DNA from: Glossina fuscipes
Taxonomy: Eukaryota > Arthropoda > Insecta > Diptera > Glossinidae
Length of the DNA stretch: 64,000 nt
Assembly: GCF_014805625.2 (NCBI RefSeq)
Contig: NW_023998427.1
Span: forward strand, 1,730,769-1,794,768
Reading direction: 5' to 3'
Below, piece after piece: positions 23,387-35,339 of the stretch (position 1 is its first letter; each line of letters begins with the position of its first letter). The notes beneath the pieces are model-generated. The model saw only the letters and a program-made list of their open reading frames with translations, was not told the DNA's origin and ran no database searches. Position numbers and translations under genes: made by a program.

Positions 23387-24399
23387 ATTAAATTTGTGTT
23401 TCACCCAGACACTAATATTTCCAAATATGGGGCAGACATTTAATATATAAATTTATATATTTTATTTCACCTTATTTATATATATTTGTTTAAGCGTATA
23501 TTATATATAATTTACAAAGCTATAAAATTCATAAAATTAATTACTCCCCGAGATGGGGGAATATAATCAAAGCTTCATCGTGTTAACCTCCTATGAGTTC
23601 CAACAACGAACGATAAGTGGAATTAATTTTGCACTGATAGGGAATATAAAAATTTTACACTATCTCTAGTCTACTTGTTTGAGTTTTAAAAAGGCAAGCA
23701 CAAATTTAATAATGGTTAATAAAACCAGTTTATTGTTTAATTCTTGTTGGATCTTCAACTTTATTCATCTGCAAAAATATTCTGTTTGGATCCTCAGCAA
23801 ATACACTGCATTGGGGAAGTCTATGATTTACACGAGCTTAAGTCAAGTTTGAGTTTCTCAAATACTTTTGGACGAAAGTAAAATAAGAGACACATGACAT
23901 ACGGACGTTAGAATTTGTGGCTTAGCTTGTAGGTAAATTTCTCCTGTTTAAAGTTCATCACACGTACCTTTTAACTAATGTATTAACATTTAATGTATTA
24001 CATTTATAAACTTATAGTCTAGGAAAGTTTTATTTGTCCAAACAGATTGTTTCACAGGTCCTGATGTTAGTGACTATATGCCACGGATGCGCATCTTACT
24101 ACTTTAAACAAAGATGCTAGATATTCTCTAAGGATTTCAATTTTTTTTCCGCTAAATATGAGCAAAATTTTTCTTTTGAATATCAGTTAAGACATTTACA
24201 GTAGGTCAAGTCAGATCGGGGTAAGCTCTCTGCATTCTACTATTCTGGTCCGCCTATGTCGCATTCATAGGAATTCATAGCAATCGCTTCATTTCCTTCA
24301 CGATAAATTGACGATATATTTACTTGATATCTCGTCCCGTTAGGGTTTGTTTTTTTCATATTTAAAAATGTCAAATGTATCAGCTGTGCAAGTCGAATA

Positions 24400-24849
24400 T
24401 TGTCAGTTTTTCTTGTTGTTGTTATAATTGAAAAACAAAACAAAAATAATTTGTACCTCTGCAGTGTAATGGTTTTAATTATTTGCATTAGCGATTACTG
24501 TGGACGGAAAACGTATTCCCAAATTTCTGCGGACTCAAGCGATAAAGCCGATATTGTATACAAATATGAAACACTGGGAATATGTCAGTCTTATTCGATG
24601 ACTAAAGAGAATGATTCGATGAACAGTTGTTTCAGTCAGCGACGCCTAGTGAGACGCTTTAAAACCGAAGTGGACGGCGTTAAGTATTTTTATTTGCATA
24701 AGGAATTAGTACAATTTACAGAATATCGAAAGATATTATATACTCATTTAGCTACGAATGGAGTTCAGCTGCTTTATTTACAAATTGCACAGCCATCAAA
24801 GCAAATTATTGATTGGAAATGGTGGGTATATATTGAGCTTAAAATTTGA
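24400..24849 (+). CDS. unassigned 149-codon ORF
   Basis: An ATG-initiated frame with a hydrophobic N-terminal stretch (MSVFLVVVIIEKQNK) followed by a mixed charged region (RRLVRRFKTEVDGVKYFYLH). I recognise no family. Several overlapping frames occur in the next 600 bases, which argues for chance or for a decayed insertion rather than a gene. Confidence 0.15.
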   Translation: MSVFLVVVIIEKQNKNNLYLCSVMVLIICISDYCGRKTYSQISADSSDKADIVYKYETLGICQSYSMTKENDSMNSCFSQRRLVRRFKTEVDGVKYFYLHKELVQFTEYRKILYTHLATNGVQLLYLQIAQPSKQIIDWKWWVYIELKI

Positions 24850-25675
24850 TATTACATGCTGTAGTTTTGTTGTTACGTGTTGTAGGAATAGCCGAGTTTT
24901 GTTGTTACATTTTACAATTTTGTTTACTTTCAATTCTGCACGTGTTTTTAATAACAACAATCAAACGAAGCTTTTAGTGAAAGCACCTTGTACAAGTTCT
25001 ACTCATGCTTGCGCAAGTAATTTATTGGATAGGCATGGACAATTTTTCTCCTTTTTTGTACAGGTATTATATATTTATACTCCTTTCATATTCTCAACGT
25101 ACGTACTAGCGAAGGCATGTTCTTCGATCGATTTGGCATATTCTCAAGAAATTCCAATGGTCCTGGCAAATTTGAGATCGGTACCTTCATTCATGCGTTC
25201 AGAAGAATTTTTACAGCAGACATTGTACCAAATTTGATGCTGGGGGAGCAAAAAAGAATAATTTTAACATTTCGGAAAGGTGGATATGGTTACCGTAATC
25301 CATAAAGATCATAAACTCTCTTCCATTTATTATACGACTTTTAAAATGAACACATTTTGCCACGAGCGAACGTTTATGGGATGTGACGAACGAAACGAAG
25401 ACACAATCGTATACTTTCCCTTACTCGGCGGTTACGAGTATAAAAGAGAAGTAATTCACAAACTTTAATGTTCCGAACTTTGCACGTGTATGCAATTAAT
25501 ACTTTTTATAATCATTGCAAGCTGTCCGTACATACACGTACCGATGATTAGTGCAAGATTCGGGGCGATTGTAGTTTTCTAATTTCTTAAAATTTATTAA
25601 AAATACTTTAAATTTTCTTCAAATATACATATGCAGTAAGCTTCAAAGACAAATTCCAAACCGATTTAATAATGT

Positions 25676-25893
25676 CTATCCGTCCGTCCTTCTATGTAAT
25701 TCCGTGCTAACACCTATCCTGATCGCAAAAATGAAGCTAGCTATATTAAATTTGGCGAAAACATAGGAAGTTGTTTCACGCAGACCGATGTTAAGAATGG
25801 AACAAGTTGGTCCAATATAGATTGAGAACACTTTCCTTTCTTTGAAATTAAAAAAATGTTGCGAATTTGCAGCCGATATCTTCATTTTTGCAA
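25676..25893. repeat. dispersed non-coding repeat with GACGGACGGA and TTCATTTTTGC motifs
   Basis: Read on the minus strand, 25676-25750 runs CCAAATTTAATATAGCTAGC, TTCATTTTTGCGA, then GACGGACGGATAGACA. On the plus strand 25870-25893 has CAGCCGATATCTTCATTTTTGC. A close relative lies at 50443-50500. Arrays of GACGGACAGACGGAC are commonly seen in fly dispersed repeats. The boundaries are not defined. Confidence 0.4.
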
Positions 25894-26754
25894 GCGGGAG
25901 AATGCTTACCATGGGTACTATCGAGTTGGGTGGACAAACGGATCGACATGCTTAAGTGCATTCCGAATTTGAAACTGGCTAAGAATTTGCATATATTTAA
26001 GGGATTCTTCCAGCTTGCTTCTGCGCGCTATAAAGGTCTTGAAAAAAAAAAAACAAATTTTCATAAATTATATTAGGTCGAGGCTTAAATAACTTGCGCT
26101 TTTTCAGCAGGCATTTACTCATGTTATTTTTTCGGCTGTTGCCTTCTTGAAATGCCCAAAGCATTACACGTCGAATATACGCTTCTTGACTCTCCATTTC
26201 AGAGGTTAAGAAAAACCGTTGTAACCATGTAAAATAAGTACTATACGTTCTGCACAATCTAGAATTGCTGAGTATGATACACAAGGAATTCGCAATGTAT
26301 TCAAGCATGCATATATGTGGTTAGTAGTCATTTGTAAATGGTATTTTGATCATAATTCATGCAAGTGTGATTAGTAGCCATTTGTATATAGTATTAGTGT
26401 GGTTAGTAACATGCACCACATGAAACTGTTGACAGAAGACTAACTGAATCCTCCTCGTTTATATAGTGACAACAAAAACTTGTTTGTTTCCATGACTTGT
26501 AGTGGGGTCAATATCAACAGTAGATTCTACCTGCCTGCATCGGAAGTTATTTATGACTGAACCTAATAATATTGTTATGTCATAATAATATAGTTATGGT
26601 CAACTGACACAAACATTATATTTAAAACATGTCCAAGAAAAAAATGATTTCTTTAAATTTTTAATTGGAGAGTTTTTTCTGCAACAGGGAAAGAAACAAG
26701 AAATCTATGGTGCATTTAGTCATTGACGTTTGTATATATATTTAAAGGAACGCG

Positions 26755-27234
26755 ATGTTAACTCGAAAATTGTACGAAAAAGTTGAAACCGATTACTTAA
26801 TGTCCTGGCTGTCAACATTGGGTGGTGGATTTTCAGCTTTGGGTGAACAATTCTCTAGATGTGTAAGTCATTGTCTGCGTATAATAAGAAATAATTGAAA
26901 GTATTAGAAAACACTCTTTCTCCAGGCTGAGGTAGCGGGAAAAATCTCAATGAGACAACTCTACATTGGTATACATTTAGGAGATCCTTTCTTGCAAGCA
27001 CGTTGTAAACTCTATTACAGCGTATCTCTATTGCAAATAGGAAAGCTAAGGTCCGCCAAGTACATAATCAGGAAACAGTATCATTTTGCTGTATTCCATA
27101 AGGACGTTGATGGACGTTTGCTAAAAATGTGCAAGGGCATCTGGCAGCGACTGCAATATGAATACGGTTTAAAACTTAAAAAGAAACGCCAACGAGAAAG
27201 TCTACTTAGAGACGAGGGCGCCGGTGACAAGTGA
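26755..27234 (+). CDS. small conserved protein of unknown function (2 exons)
   Basis: Exons 26755-26862 and 26926-27234 join in phase 0 into 138 residues. The N-terminus reads MLTRKLYEKVETDYLMSWLS and continues with TLGGGFSALGEQFSRC; the middle has MRQLYIGIHLGDPFLQARCK and LYYSVSLLQIGKLRSAKYII; the tail is Lys/Arg-rich (KLKKKRQRESLLR). The alternating tyrosine/leucine pattern looks like two or three helices. I recall similar short animal proteins (Drosophila CG14104-like) without a known role, but I cannot confirm that here. There is no signal peptide or membrane segment. Good GT-AG sites, intact frame and coding composition support a real gene. It runs convergently toward bleomycin hydrolase. 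Confidence 0.75.
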
Positions 27235-27768
27235 AAAAAATTCCTCGACGACTAAATTTAGATTCATATATCTTACTTTGACAAAAAAAAAAAAGAAAAG
27301 AAAATCATCACTCTTTATAGTTGGGTTATATATTTGAAATCAAGATAATAAAAAAAAGGAAAAACATTTCGTTAATATTGTCAAACAAAAAGGGGAAGAA
27401 TACATAATTTTGTTTTCTTGGTTGCTAGGTTCACTAGTCCAAATCTTTAAGGATATTGCGTCCTTTGCATGTGCACGTTCTTTTATTCCTTTAGCGATAT
27501 TTTAAATTATTTATGTTTTACAGCGAATGCATAACGTTACACGTATACGTATGAATGTATAAATGTACATACGTACAACCAAGGCGTGCACACGAAAATT
27601 TTATGGGTTACAAACTAAAGTGAATGATTTCCATAAGTTTGTTAATTACATTAATTACAAAAAGAAAAACAAAAAAAAAAAAAAAAAAAAAAAAAAGTAG
27701 AAGTTAAAACACTGATGTGATCATACATGTAAAAAAAGTCGCAAAAGAGATGAGACGGTATTCATGAT
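27235..27768. other. convergent intergenic region with poly(A) tract
   Basis: Contains the 3' UTR regions of two opposing genes, an AATAAAAA at 27347 region and a run of 26 A residues at 27671-27696. No coding sequence is seen. Confidence 0.5.
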
Positions 27769-29603
27769 CTACTGTGCCAACGTGCCCATAGGATCCCAGG
27801 CCGGTAATACAATGGGATCCATTTCAAATACACGCATTACGTCTTCGGGCACAAATTTTTTGTCAACAACTACTTCAAATCCGAAATCTTTGAACCAGTC
27901 AGCCGTCATAACTAAGTAGCCCTTTTCACCTCGTTCCTCACCCCAAGAATTTTCCACTCGCAACTTCTTCGGGGATCCATTTTCCTGAAAACGATAATAC
28001 TCAGTTCAAATATTCTTTCAATGTGTTGCGGTCTTTGTGCAACTTACGTCTAGTGAAACCGCCGTAAATAACATTGCGTGAGTCATGGAAGATTCACCAT
28101 AAATAAGACGATCGGCTTTGCAGAGTGTTTTTTGAATGTCTACATCGAAAACCAGTTTAAAATCATGTCTGCGGAATGTCAAAGCAAAAAAAGCAAGATA
28201 TTGGGATAAATATAGTAATAATATTAATAATAGTGAAATTTTAATTAATTTACATATTTAAATCCTCTATGCCTTGCTTGGGGGCAAATCGTTTGCTCAC
28301 TTCACAACCGAACCATACTGCCTCCCCAGACTTAAGACTAGCAGTCACCATGTTTAATAATAATTCCACCGGTTGGTTATTATATAGCACAGGACGCCCA
28401 CCAATTACGTTACCCAAACAATCCACAGTATACGCTTGACTATAAGGATTCGAAATTCTAGGATCCGTAACCAAGCAGACCTATCCGATTAAATTAATTT
28501 CGATTAGCTACAACGTATTTGAATGCTTAAAAAGTAGACTTATTTACTTTATCCTCGACGTTGAAGATGGGTTTCACCATAGTATTATAAAACTCTACTG
28601 GTTTTATAGGACCAACTGAATGATAAGCTTTGGCTTTATCATAATATTCCCAAGTGAATTTCTCGGCAGGTATGCCCAAACAGATGCCAACGACTTTGTA
28701 GATTTCTGCCATAATATTGTTAATTTTATCATTTATCTCCTCGTCGCTCGGATTAGTGTCCATAAGATTGCGCAAAACTTTGGCATACTCACGTAGCTAA
28801 GAGGAACAAGACCATACTTTTATTTTAAATAATTTCAAACTCCAAACAAGCTCACCTTGCTTCTTAAAACCGCATTCATATGTTGGCTGGCTTCGGAAGT
28901 AAAACTTTCCGGAAAAGATTTCTTTGGCATCAAGCCATGTTTTGTTATTAAATTGACCAACATATCCCATTGGCCACCATCCGAGGTGGGATCCTTAAAA
29001 GAAAAAAAAAAAGAAAAAAAAAAAAAATGCAAATTTATTTATGAAATTATCCCTTGGTATCCTCATAAACGTACGGTTAATAAGAATGAAACCAAACGGC
29101 CATCGACTTTCTCGCCACGTCTCGAAGTATTGACAATGTTGTTCAAAAAGTAATTGCATCTTTCAATTTTGTCCCAATAAAAGAGGTAAGATTGTGAAAA
29201 CTCAAACTCATCCAAATTGTATTCCTTCATAAACGGTAAACGTATGCAATTTAACGCTGCAAATAACCAACATCTGCCAGAATTTTTCTGATTTGTAACT
29301 GGTTTGCCTTCCATCTCAACCTATTGAAGAAAAACAAAAAAGGTTAACCTCTTTGGATCGCATAACCAAGATTCCAAATGAACAAACCTTATAGGTGAAC
29401 ACATGATTGATGCTTTCTATAGTTTTGCGCGATAAGCAAACATCGAATGGATCGAAACGTGAACACACATTCTGGGCCAATACATTTTTTGGTTCTTCGT
29501 AGAAATTTTTACGCCATTTATCCAACTTTTCTTGAGTAATAGCTGTAGAGCAAGCTAGAAATAACAAAGGTGATCCAGTTGAGTATACAGAATTCTGTCC
29601 CAT
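27769..29603 (-). CDS. BLMH: bleomycin hydrolase, C1B cysteine peptidase (7 exons)
   Basis: Exons 29603-29388, 29320-29075, 28993-28856, 28796-28548, 28480-28254, 28168-28048 and 27984-27769 give 470 residues; human BLMH has 455. The papain-type triad is intact: Cys89 in NSGRCWLFA, His389 in SSMTHAM and Asn411 in VENSWGE. Also typical are EFEFSQSYLFYWDK, DGGQWDML, GEAVWFGC and the C-terminus LPAWDPMGTLAQ, which in the family reaches into the active site of the hexamer and sets aminopeptidase behaviour. It is normally cytosolic. The first ATG in frame is at 29603, but the frame stays open upstream to about 29688 with a basic, acid-free stretch (SPTRRQFLSSHKLVRSIFG) behind a good splice acceptor, so a longer N-terminus encoded partly by an upstream exon, possibly a mitochondrial presequence, is likely. 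Confidence 0.92.
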
Positions 29604-30220
29604 ACCGAATATGCTTCTGACTAATTTATGAGACGATAGAAATTGGCGTCGGGTAGGACTAGCTGCTGCACAATAGAAGCAACTCACTGTAAATGTTTAT
29701 AAAAATCTATACTTGGTGTATAAGCCCTCCAACAAAAGCAAGCATTTCTTGGCACAAAAAAAAAAAAAAAAAAACAAAAAAATTGTTGAAAAACGTACAT
29801 CATCGATAAATGTGAATGCAGCAGCAAACAACAATAAAAATAATGAATGCAATGAAGAATATGTCTGTTGATTTTAATGGTTCTCCGATCATAACCACAA
29901 TTAATTAAGACGCCGCAAATTGAATCTGTGTCAACCTCTCTTAACGATCACATACATATGTTAATTATAAACCGCAATTCGAACTCAATTTCATGCTTTT
30001 GCTTATAAGTGGGCGTCTTTTAAATGATTTCTTTGTGTTTGCAATTATTGAATTAAATATTAAATTTAATATTTCAGATGATTGCAATGTATAGAAATTA
30101 TGAATGAAATATATATAATTCTTGAGCGATGTGAATAACGGATTTCAATTTCTCTCACCTCAAGTTACAAAAATCAGTTAAATTACGCAAATCAAGGATT
30201 CTCTCATCATTTTAAAAAGG

Positions 30221-30221
<1 letters not shown>

Positions 30222-30268
<47 letters not shown>
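30222..30268. repeat. (TA)n microsatellite at the left end of a Tigger element
   Basis: About 23 TA units directly abut the left inverted repeat of the Tigger relic. Such elements insert at TA dinucleotides, so the repeat either was the target or expanded from the TA duplication. Confidence 0.9.
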
Positions 30269-30271
<3 letters not shown>

Positions 30272-31338
30272 TAGAAGCTCCTTATTCTCGCTTCCTTTAT
30301 TCGCGGTTTCACTATTCGGGGATTTTTTGTGACTGGTTCCGGAATTGTTTTGTTTCTGAAATTGAAACTTATTTAAAAAAAAAACAGAATTTAGACTTTA
30401 AAGCACTTCTAGTCTTGGACAATGCACCAGGTCATCCTCGCGAACTTGAAACTATGCATCCAAACATAAAGGTGACATTTTTAACTCCAACACGATGGCT
30501 TTGCTTCAACCTATGGGCCAAGGAATAATCCAGGCCTTTAAGCTCTTATTACATTAAATGAACCTTCAAAATTATATTGGATAATATGGAATGTAATCCT
30601 GATATGGATGTTATGGAATGCAGGAAGAAATTTGACGTAGCAAAATGCATCGTAAACATAAAAGAATCATTGGAAGAACTGAAGCCACACACATTGAAGT
30701 CATGCCGGAAAAAACTGTGGCCTGCTCTGACTGCGGGAAATGACGAAGAATCTGCGAGAGGAGTTCAAACCTTGACTGCAAACATAGCCGAAATCGCGAA
30801 TGGAATAGGACGAGATGGGTTCAAACAGAGAGAATCAAGTGATATTCAGGAATTGCTTGAATCGCAAGATAAAGATTTGACTGAAACCGACTTGGAGGAA
30901 GTGTTAAATTCACCGCCTATTGAAGAAGAGGCTCCAACAAGCACTGGAAACGTGACATTTATTTTGGAAAAGTTTTAGTGAAGGCAAATAATGAGCTTGG
31001 CGATTTCTTTTTGAACATTGATCCGTTTATGGAACGAAGTCTTTTTTTTTTGAGAGGCAAATTGCTAATGCGACTGCTGCGTGTGAACTTTCAAAAACTG
31101 TCAAGCAAGAGAAACTTACAAAATTCTTCAAACCATTGCCTAAGCCTTAAGATAATTATTCAAAATGTTCAAAAAGTTCAATTAAATTGATTTTTTTATA
31201 TATTTGATTTTTATTTTATTTTGTCACCTAGGAACGTATCCCCTATAATCCCATATAAATTACCACTCCGTATTCACGGTTTCTGTATTCGCGGCATTTT
31301 TATGGAACGTATACCTCGCGAATAAGGAGCTTTTACTG
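30269..31338 (+). mobile_element. degenerate pogo/Tigger-family DNA transposon
   Basis: Terminal inverted repeats are visible: the left end starts CAGTAGAAGCTCCTTATTC and the right end, read in reverse complement, starts CAGTAAAAGCTCCTTATTCG; CAG ends and TA flanks fit pogo/Tigger. Both subterminal parts repeat the TATTCGCGG motif. The 1.07-kb size is about half of a full element, so the 5' part of the transposase, including its DNA-binding domain, is deleted. The remaining coding part is described separately. The right flank is TATA; the left flank reads TAT rather than a clean TA. Confidence 0.88.
30377..31190 (+). pseudogene. broken Tigger transposase (DDE domain and C-terminus)
   Basis: The catalytic block LLVLDNAPGHP with its aspartate is readable from about 30390, followed by MHPNIKVTFLTP. 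A frameshift then breaks the frame at about 30500; the continuation LLQPMGQGIIQAFKLLLH is in another frame and has Gly where the third catalytic Asp normally stands (QPMDQG). A further 133-codon open piece (30577-30978) and a C-terminal piece, frameshifted at a T-run near 31045, follow. The copy is therefore inactive. Confidence 0.85.
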
Positions 31339-34300
31339 TATATAAATAAGACGGAATACGTAATTATTGCGTAAAAACATGATAACAAATGAGTGAATGT
31401 TTGACCCATATCAGCTTCAAATATCGTAAATAACTTAATGACTGTATGCAAATTTGATTGCCTTTCGTTTTTTTTTCTCAGGGCAAAACTTTCGTGGAGC
31501 AATAGTCTATTTACTCATTTCACATTGCACAAGTTTATATATAAAATGAGGCAGGCATTTATCTAAGATGTTCAATTTCTAAGTTTCCTACTTGAAATTC
31601 AATTTTCAATTAATTCCGTTTAAAATTAGCCGTTTAAATTCTAGGAATTTTCATCGAATTTAGCAGTTCATTTTAATTAATTATCGTCACGTTTCCACAA
31701 AATTTATTATGCCAGTTGTTTATAATGAGTTTTGTGTAAACATATCCGTGAAATTTCCATTGTCTACAGCAGAGCAGCTGTTAGAAATAGTGATCATACG
31801 AATAACAGTAATAGACATTTTTTTCATCAAGCGTTATTTCTATTACGCATATAACGGACGTGTAGATATTTTTTCAGAAATTTTGCCTATCAAATTTTTG
31901 CCTATACATTTTTATTCCCCTATCAAGATGTCAAGATGATATCACGCTTTGCCTTTTCATTTGCAACAGCGAGAGACACTTCGACATCAAACGTCAATAA
32001 CGTATATATATTTTTGATCATTGATTGACGATATTCTGTGTCTATGTAACGCTTATAGCAGCTAATGGATACAGCCTATTGGCTAAATAGCAGTATATGA
32101 TCTAGACATTTGTAAAAGCATTACGCAAGGACATTTAAAAGCTCAATGTAAATGTGATTCGGTCCGTTCCTTCATACGATGGTATATTGTTAAAGAAATC
32201 ACTTTAAGGCAAACGTAACATTTTTACTTGCTAAGTTATTGTTACGTCTTTTATTGAACTTATATTCCTTACATCACGTTCCATTGAACGTATATAATGC
32301 AATGCTTTAAAAACGATAATTTCGTTGAGAGAGATAAACGAAATCGTAATTAATCGACGAAGACTGAAAATCATAAATTATTTTAGATGAAAATTGTGCT
32401 TCGCCATGTTACTGCGCAAACAATCCCCAATTATTTGAATACAATAGTGAAGGAAATTAAAGTAGAAAAGCAAGCAAGTTCTGTTAACCCTGTATGAATG
32501 AAATGGAATATTTATTGTTTTTTGTTTAAATTCTAGGCTTCTTAGTTTTTTCAGGTTGATCATGGCTATTCTTCCGTGATTAATCATATATCCATGGGTA
32601 ATTACTTAATCATTGGAGTGGATATCTGGTATAGATCGTAAATTATTGATGTTTCGAAATATTGTTAAGATATTGGTCACATATAATTAACGGCTAGATG
32701 CAAAACTTCTACTTATTGTTTAGAATAAGAAATACGTGCAATAAGTTTCATCTGGTTTGATTGTTGCATTCGCAATGCGCTTATCTCCCGTAGATCACTA
32801 GAAGGTCCCTACTTTTACGGATAAAAACGCTTGGTTTGTACTGAAGGCGGAATGGACGAACTGAATGCGAAAAACCATATCACACCCACCTATATCTCTT
32901 TAGGATTGTGTTTGATATTATTTAAAGAAAGATCCTCCAAATCATCGAATAATTTGCTGCTCCGAGGCCTCTATTGTTTCAAAATATCTTTTTTTTCTTT
33001 TTATATTCGAAAATTATCAAAAAGTTTTGACAGGTAAAGAGTCAACGGTAAATATTTTGAAGCATTTTGAAAAATTTACTGTAGATGTGTGACGAATAAA
33101 TTGGAAAGTGCTGAAAAGAGTCAATTGATCTTCGAAGAACAGATAATGAGGAAGAATAAGGAAGTTATCAAAAAATCAAGCAAAAATGGCGAAAACATCG
33201 ACTTATTCAAATGAGTGGGCATAACAATAAAGAAAAACAAACATTTTTTTAACTTTACTCTTGTTTACCATTTTCGCTCCCACAAACTTTTCAACTAGGT
33301 TTACATTATTATATATTTTATAAAATTTTAAATATTACGAATTTAAAATTAAAAACTTACAGAGTTTTTGCACTAATTTTATCTTCATACTATGGACATA
33401 ACATAAAAACGGAATTACAAGATTTTTTTTTATCATAAAAATGCTCAATCGAGCTAATTTTAACCAATCAAAATATGTAGCAACAGCTATGGCTTTCGAA
33501 GTGTCTGTATGTATGCATACATAAACTTTTTATCTCTACACACATAAATTGCTGGACCGATAATAAAAATATTCCAACAAAACTTCCCATTAATTAATCT
33601 AATTTCTCAAGAAACTCGAGATATTCATGCATCAATATATGTATACACGCACACAATTACAAAAGTTTAACTGTATATGACAATATTATTGTTCATTGCT
33701 GCAATGGCTTCTTTCTTGACACATTTGCTGCTAGTGGAATGACAGCAAAATACATAAAAAAAGAGAAGGAAAAAAGGCAACTTCGAAATTCGTGCAAAAA
33801 GATAACGACTGGTAAAAGTATTGGGAAATAACAAAGCAAATTGGCGTATATGGGTGAAATTTTCATTTTCAACATGAAAGATATAGAAGAAAAAAAGAAA
33901 TAAGCCATTGGAAAAATGAGACGATAAATTTTGCCACTTTTTATCTCGTAATCATATAGCTGCGCCCTTAATTATTAACTTACACATGCTTATTACTTTT
34001 CGTTCTTTGCGATTATTTTTTGTTTTGCAATATTTGAGGTATTTTTGATTTTGTACTTAATTTTTATTACAAAATACACAATAAACTGATTTCTTAAATT
34101 ACTGAGACGAACAAATTATCAGCAGGATTATAACATATAAATTTGGAATTTAGTTCACCAAGTTTACAAGAAAGAACTATTTGCACTTTGTTCAATACGT
34201 TTATATGAAGTCTTAGTTAATTTTTGATCGAGTGTTACCATATGTTACCCAAAATCTTAGGGATACATATACAGTAATGAAAAAGAAACTGATAACGTAG

Positions 34301-35339
34301 TGAATGCACAATTAAATAATCATAGTGGTTAAATTGAAAACTAATGCACTTGTATGTTAGTTACTTATCCGTTTTTTGTGATAGTCGCTAACATTGCAAA
34401 AAAAAGCAAACAACTTCCCATATGTTGAATAGAGGTGATAACAAATTGGAACAAAAGTAAAAGGGAACAAATCATACCTTGTTGAATTAATTTACATTTT
34501 TCTTCCAATTCTATTTCGCCGTGTAACAAAGGTATGTATATGTGTTCTTCGCAGTATTGTGTATTATTAATTACTAATATTTTTAACCTTTTCTTTGGAG
34601 TAATATGAATAACACTTTAAGAGTAATTCAAAAATCAAACTACTGAGCTTAAAACTTATTCACTTATCATTCAAATATTTTTCCTTTTATCACTTAAAGC
34701 GCTTTCATCTTTTAATATTTCTTGCAATTTACTGTAGCCACATCGGCTGTTGTGGATACCTCTTGTTCTTAAAAAAAAAAAAAAAAAAAAACGATTATCT
34801 TTTTGAACACTTCTAAACTGTTACCTTTATGTTGTTCGAGAGAAGTCGAAAGGTTAATGCCTATATGTATAGTTTTTTATTTATTCAAAGGAGAGATTTG
34901 CACGTACACGTATATAATTCACGGATAAAATTTATACATTGTGGTGTCTATAGACAATTTTCTAATAAACCCCTTGAAATAAATGATTGATCGACGATAA
35001 GGTTACGACTCAGATTTCCGTAGCAATTTAGCATTAATTGAACGCCCCGGGCAAGATTTCATTGACATAAGAGCCAAGAGAGTTTTGAGAGTTAAAATAC
35101 TACTACGGTTAAAACGGAATAACAATATTTGATATCACTGTATAACCTCACTCGCTAGAAGCTAAAATTGTAAAAAATTTACTACAGATTACACTAAGTT
35201 GCCAGATTGAAAGAAGCGAGCAGCCCACGTATTCTATCTAAATTTCTAAGAAAAATATCTTTGGTAATTAATTAATTAAACAAAATAAACTTTTAAATTT
35301 GGTCCAAGTAAAATTGTGCTTAAAGTTATTTGCTTGTGC

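Larger units (their letters stand above)
20713..26754. other. divergent gene-poor region between ABCF2 and a small conserved gene
   Basis: 6 kb with no supported gene. It holds two tRNA-derived SINE insertions (22899-23081 and 23215-23373), a patch of repeat family at 25676-25893, and overlapping open frames between 24240 and 25470 that I cannot assign. The rest is unremarkable AT-rich sequence. Confidence 0.45.
29689..35339. other. divergent gene-poor region with a Tigger element
   Basis: 5.65 kb without a secure gene, between bleomycin hydrolase and the UBE3D-like gene. It holds a long TA microsatellite abutting a Tigger/pogo relic (30222-31338) and a possible upstream minus-strand exon near 34.49-34.63 kb (see findings). 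The rest appears to be ordinary AT-rich DNA. Confidence 0.45.
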
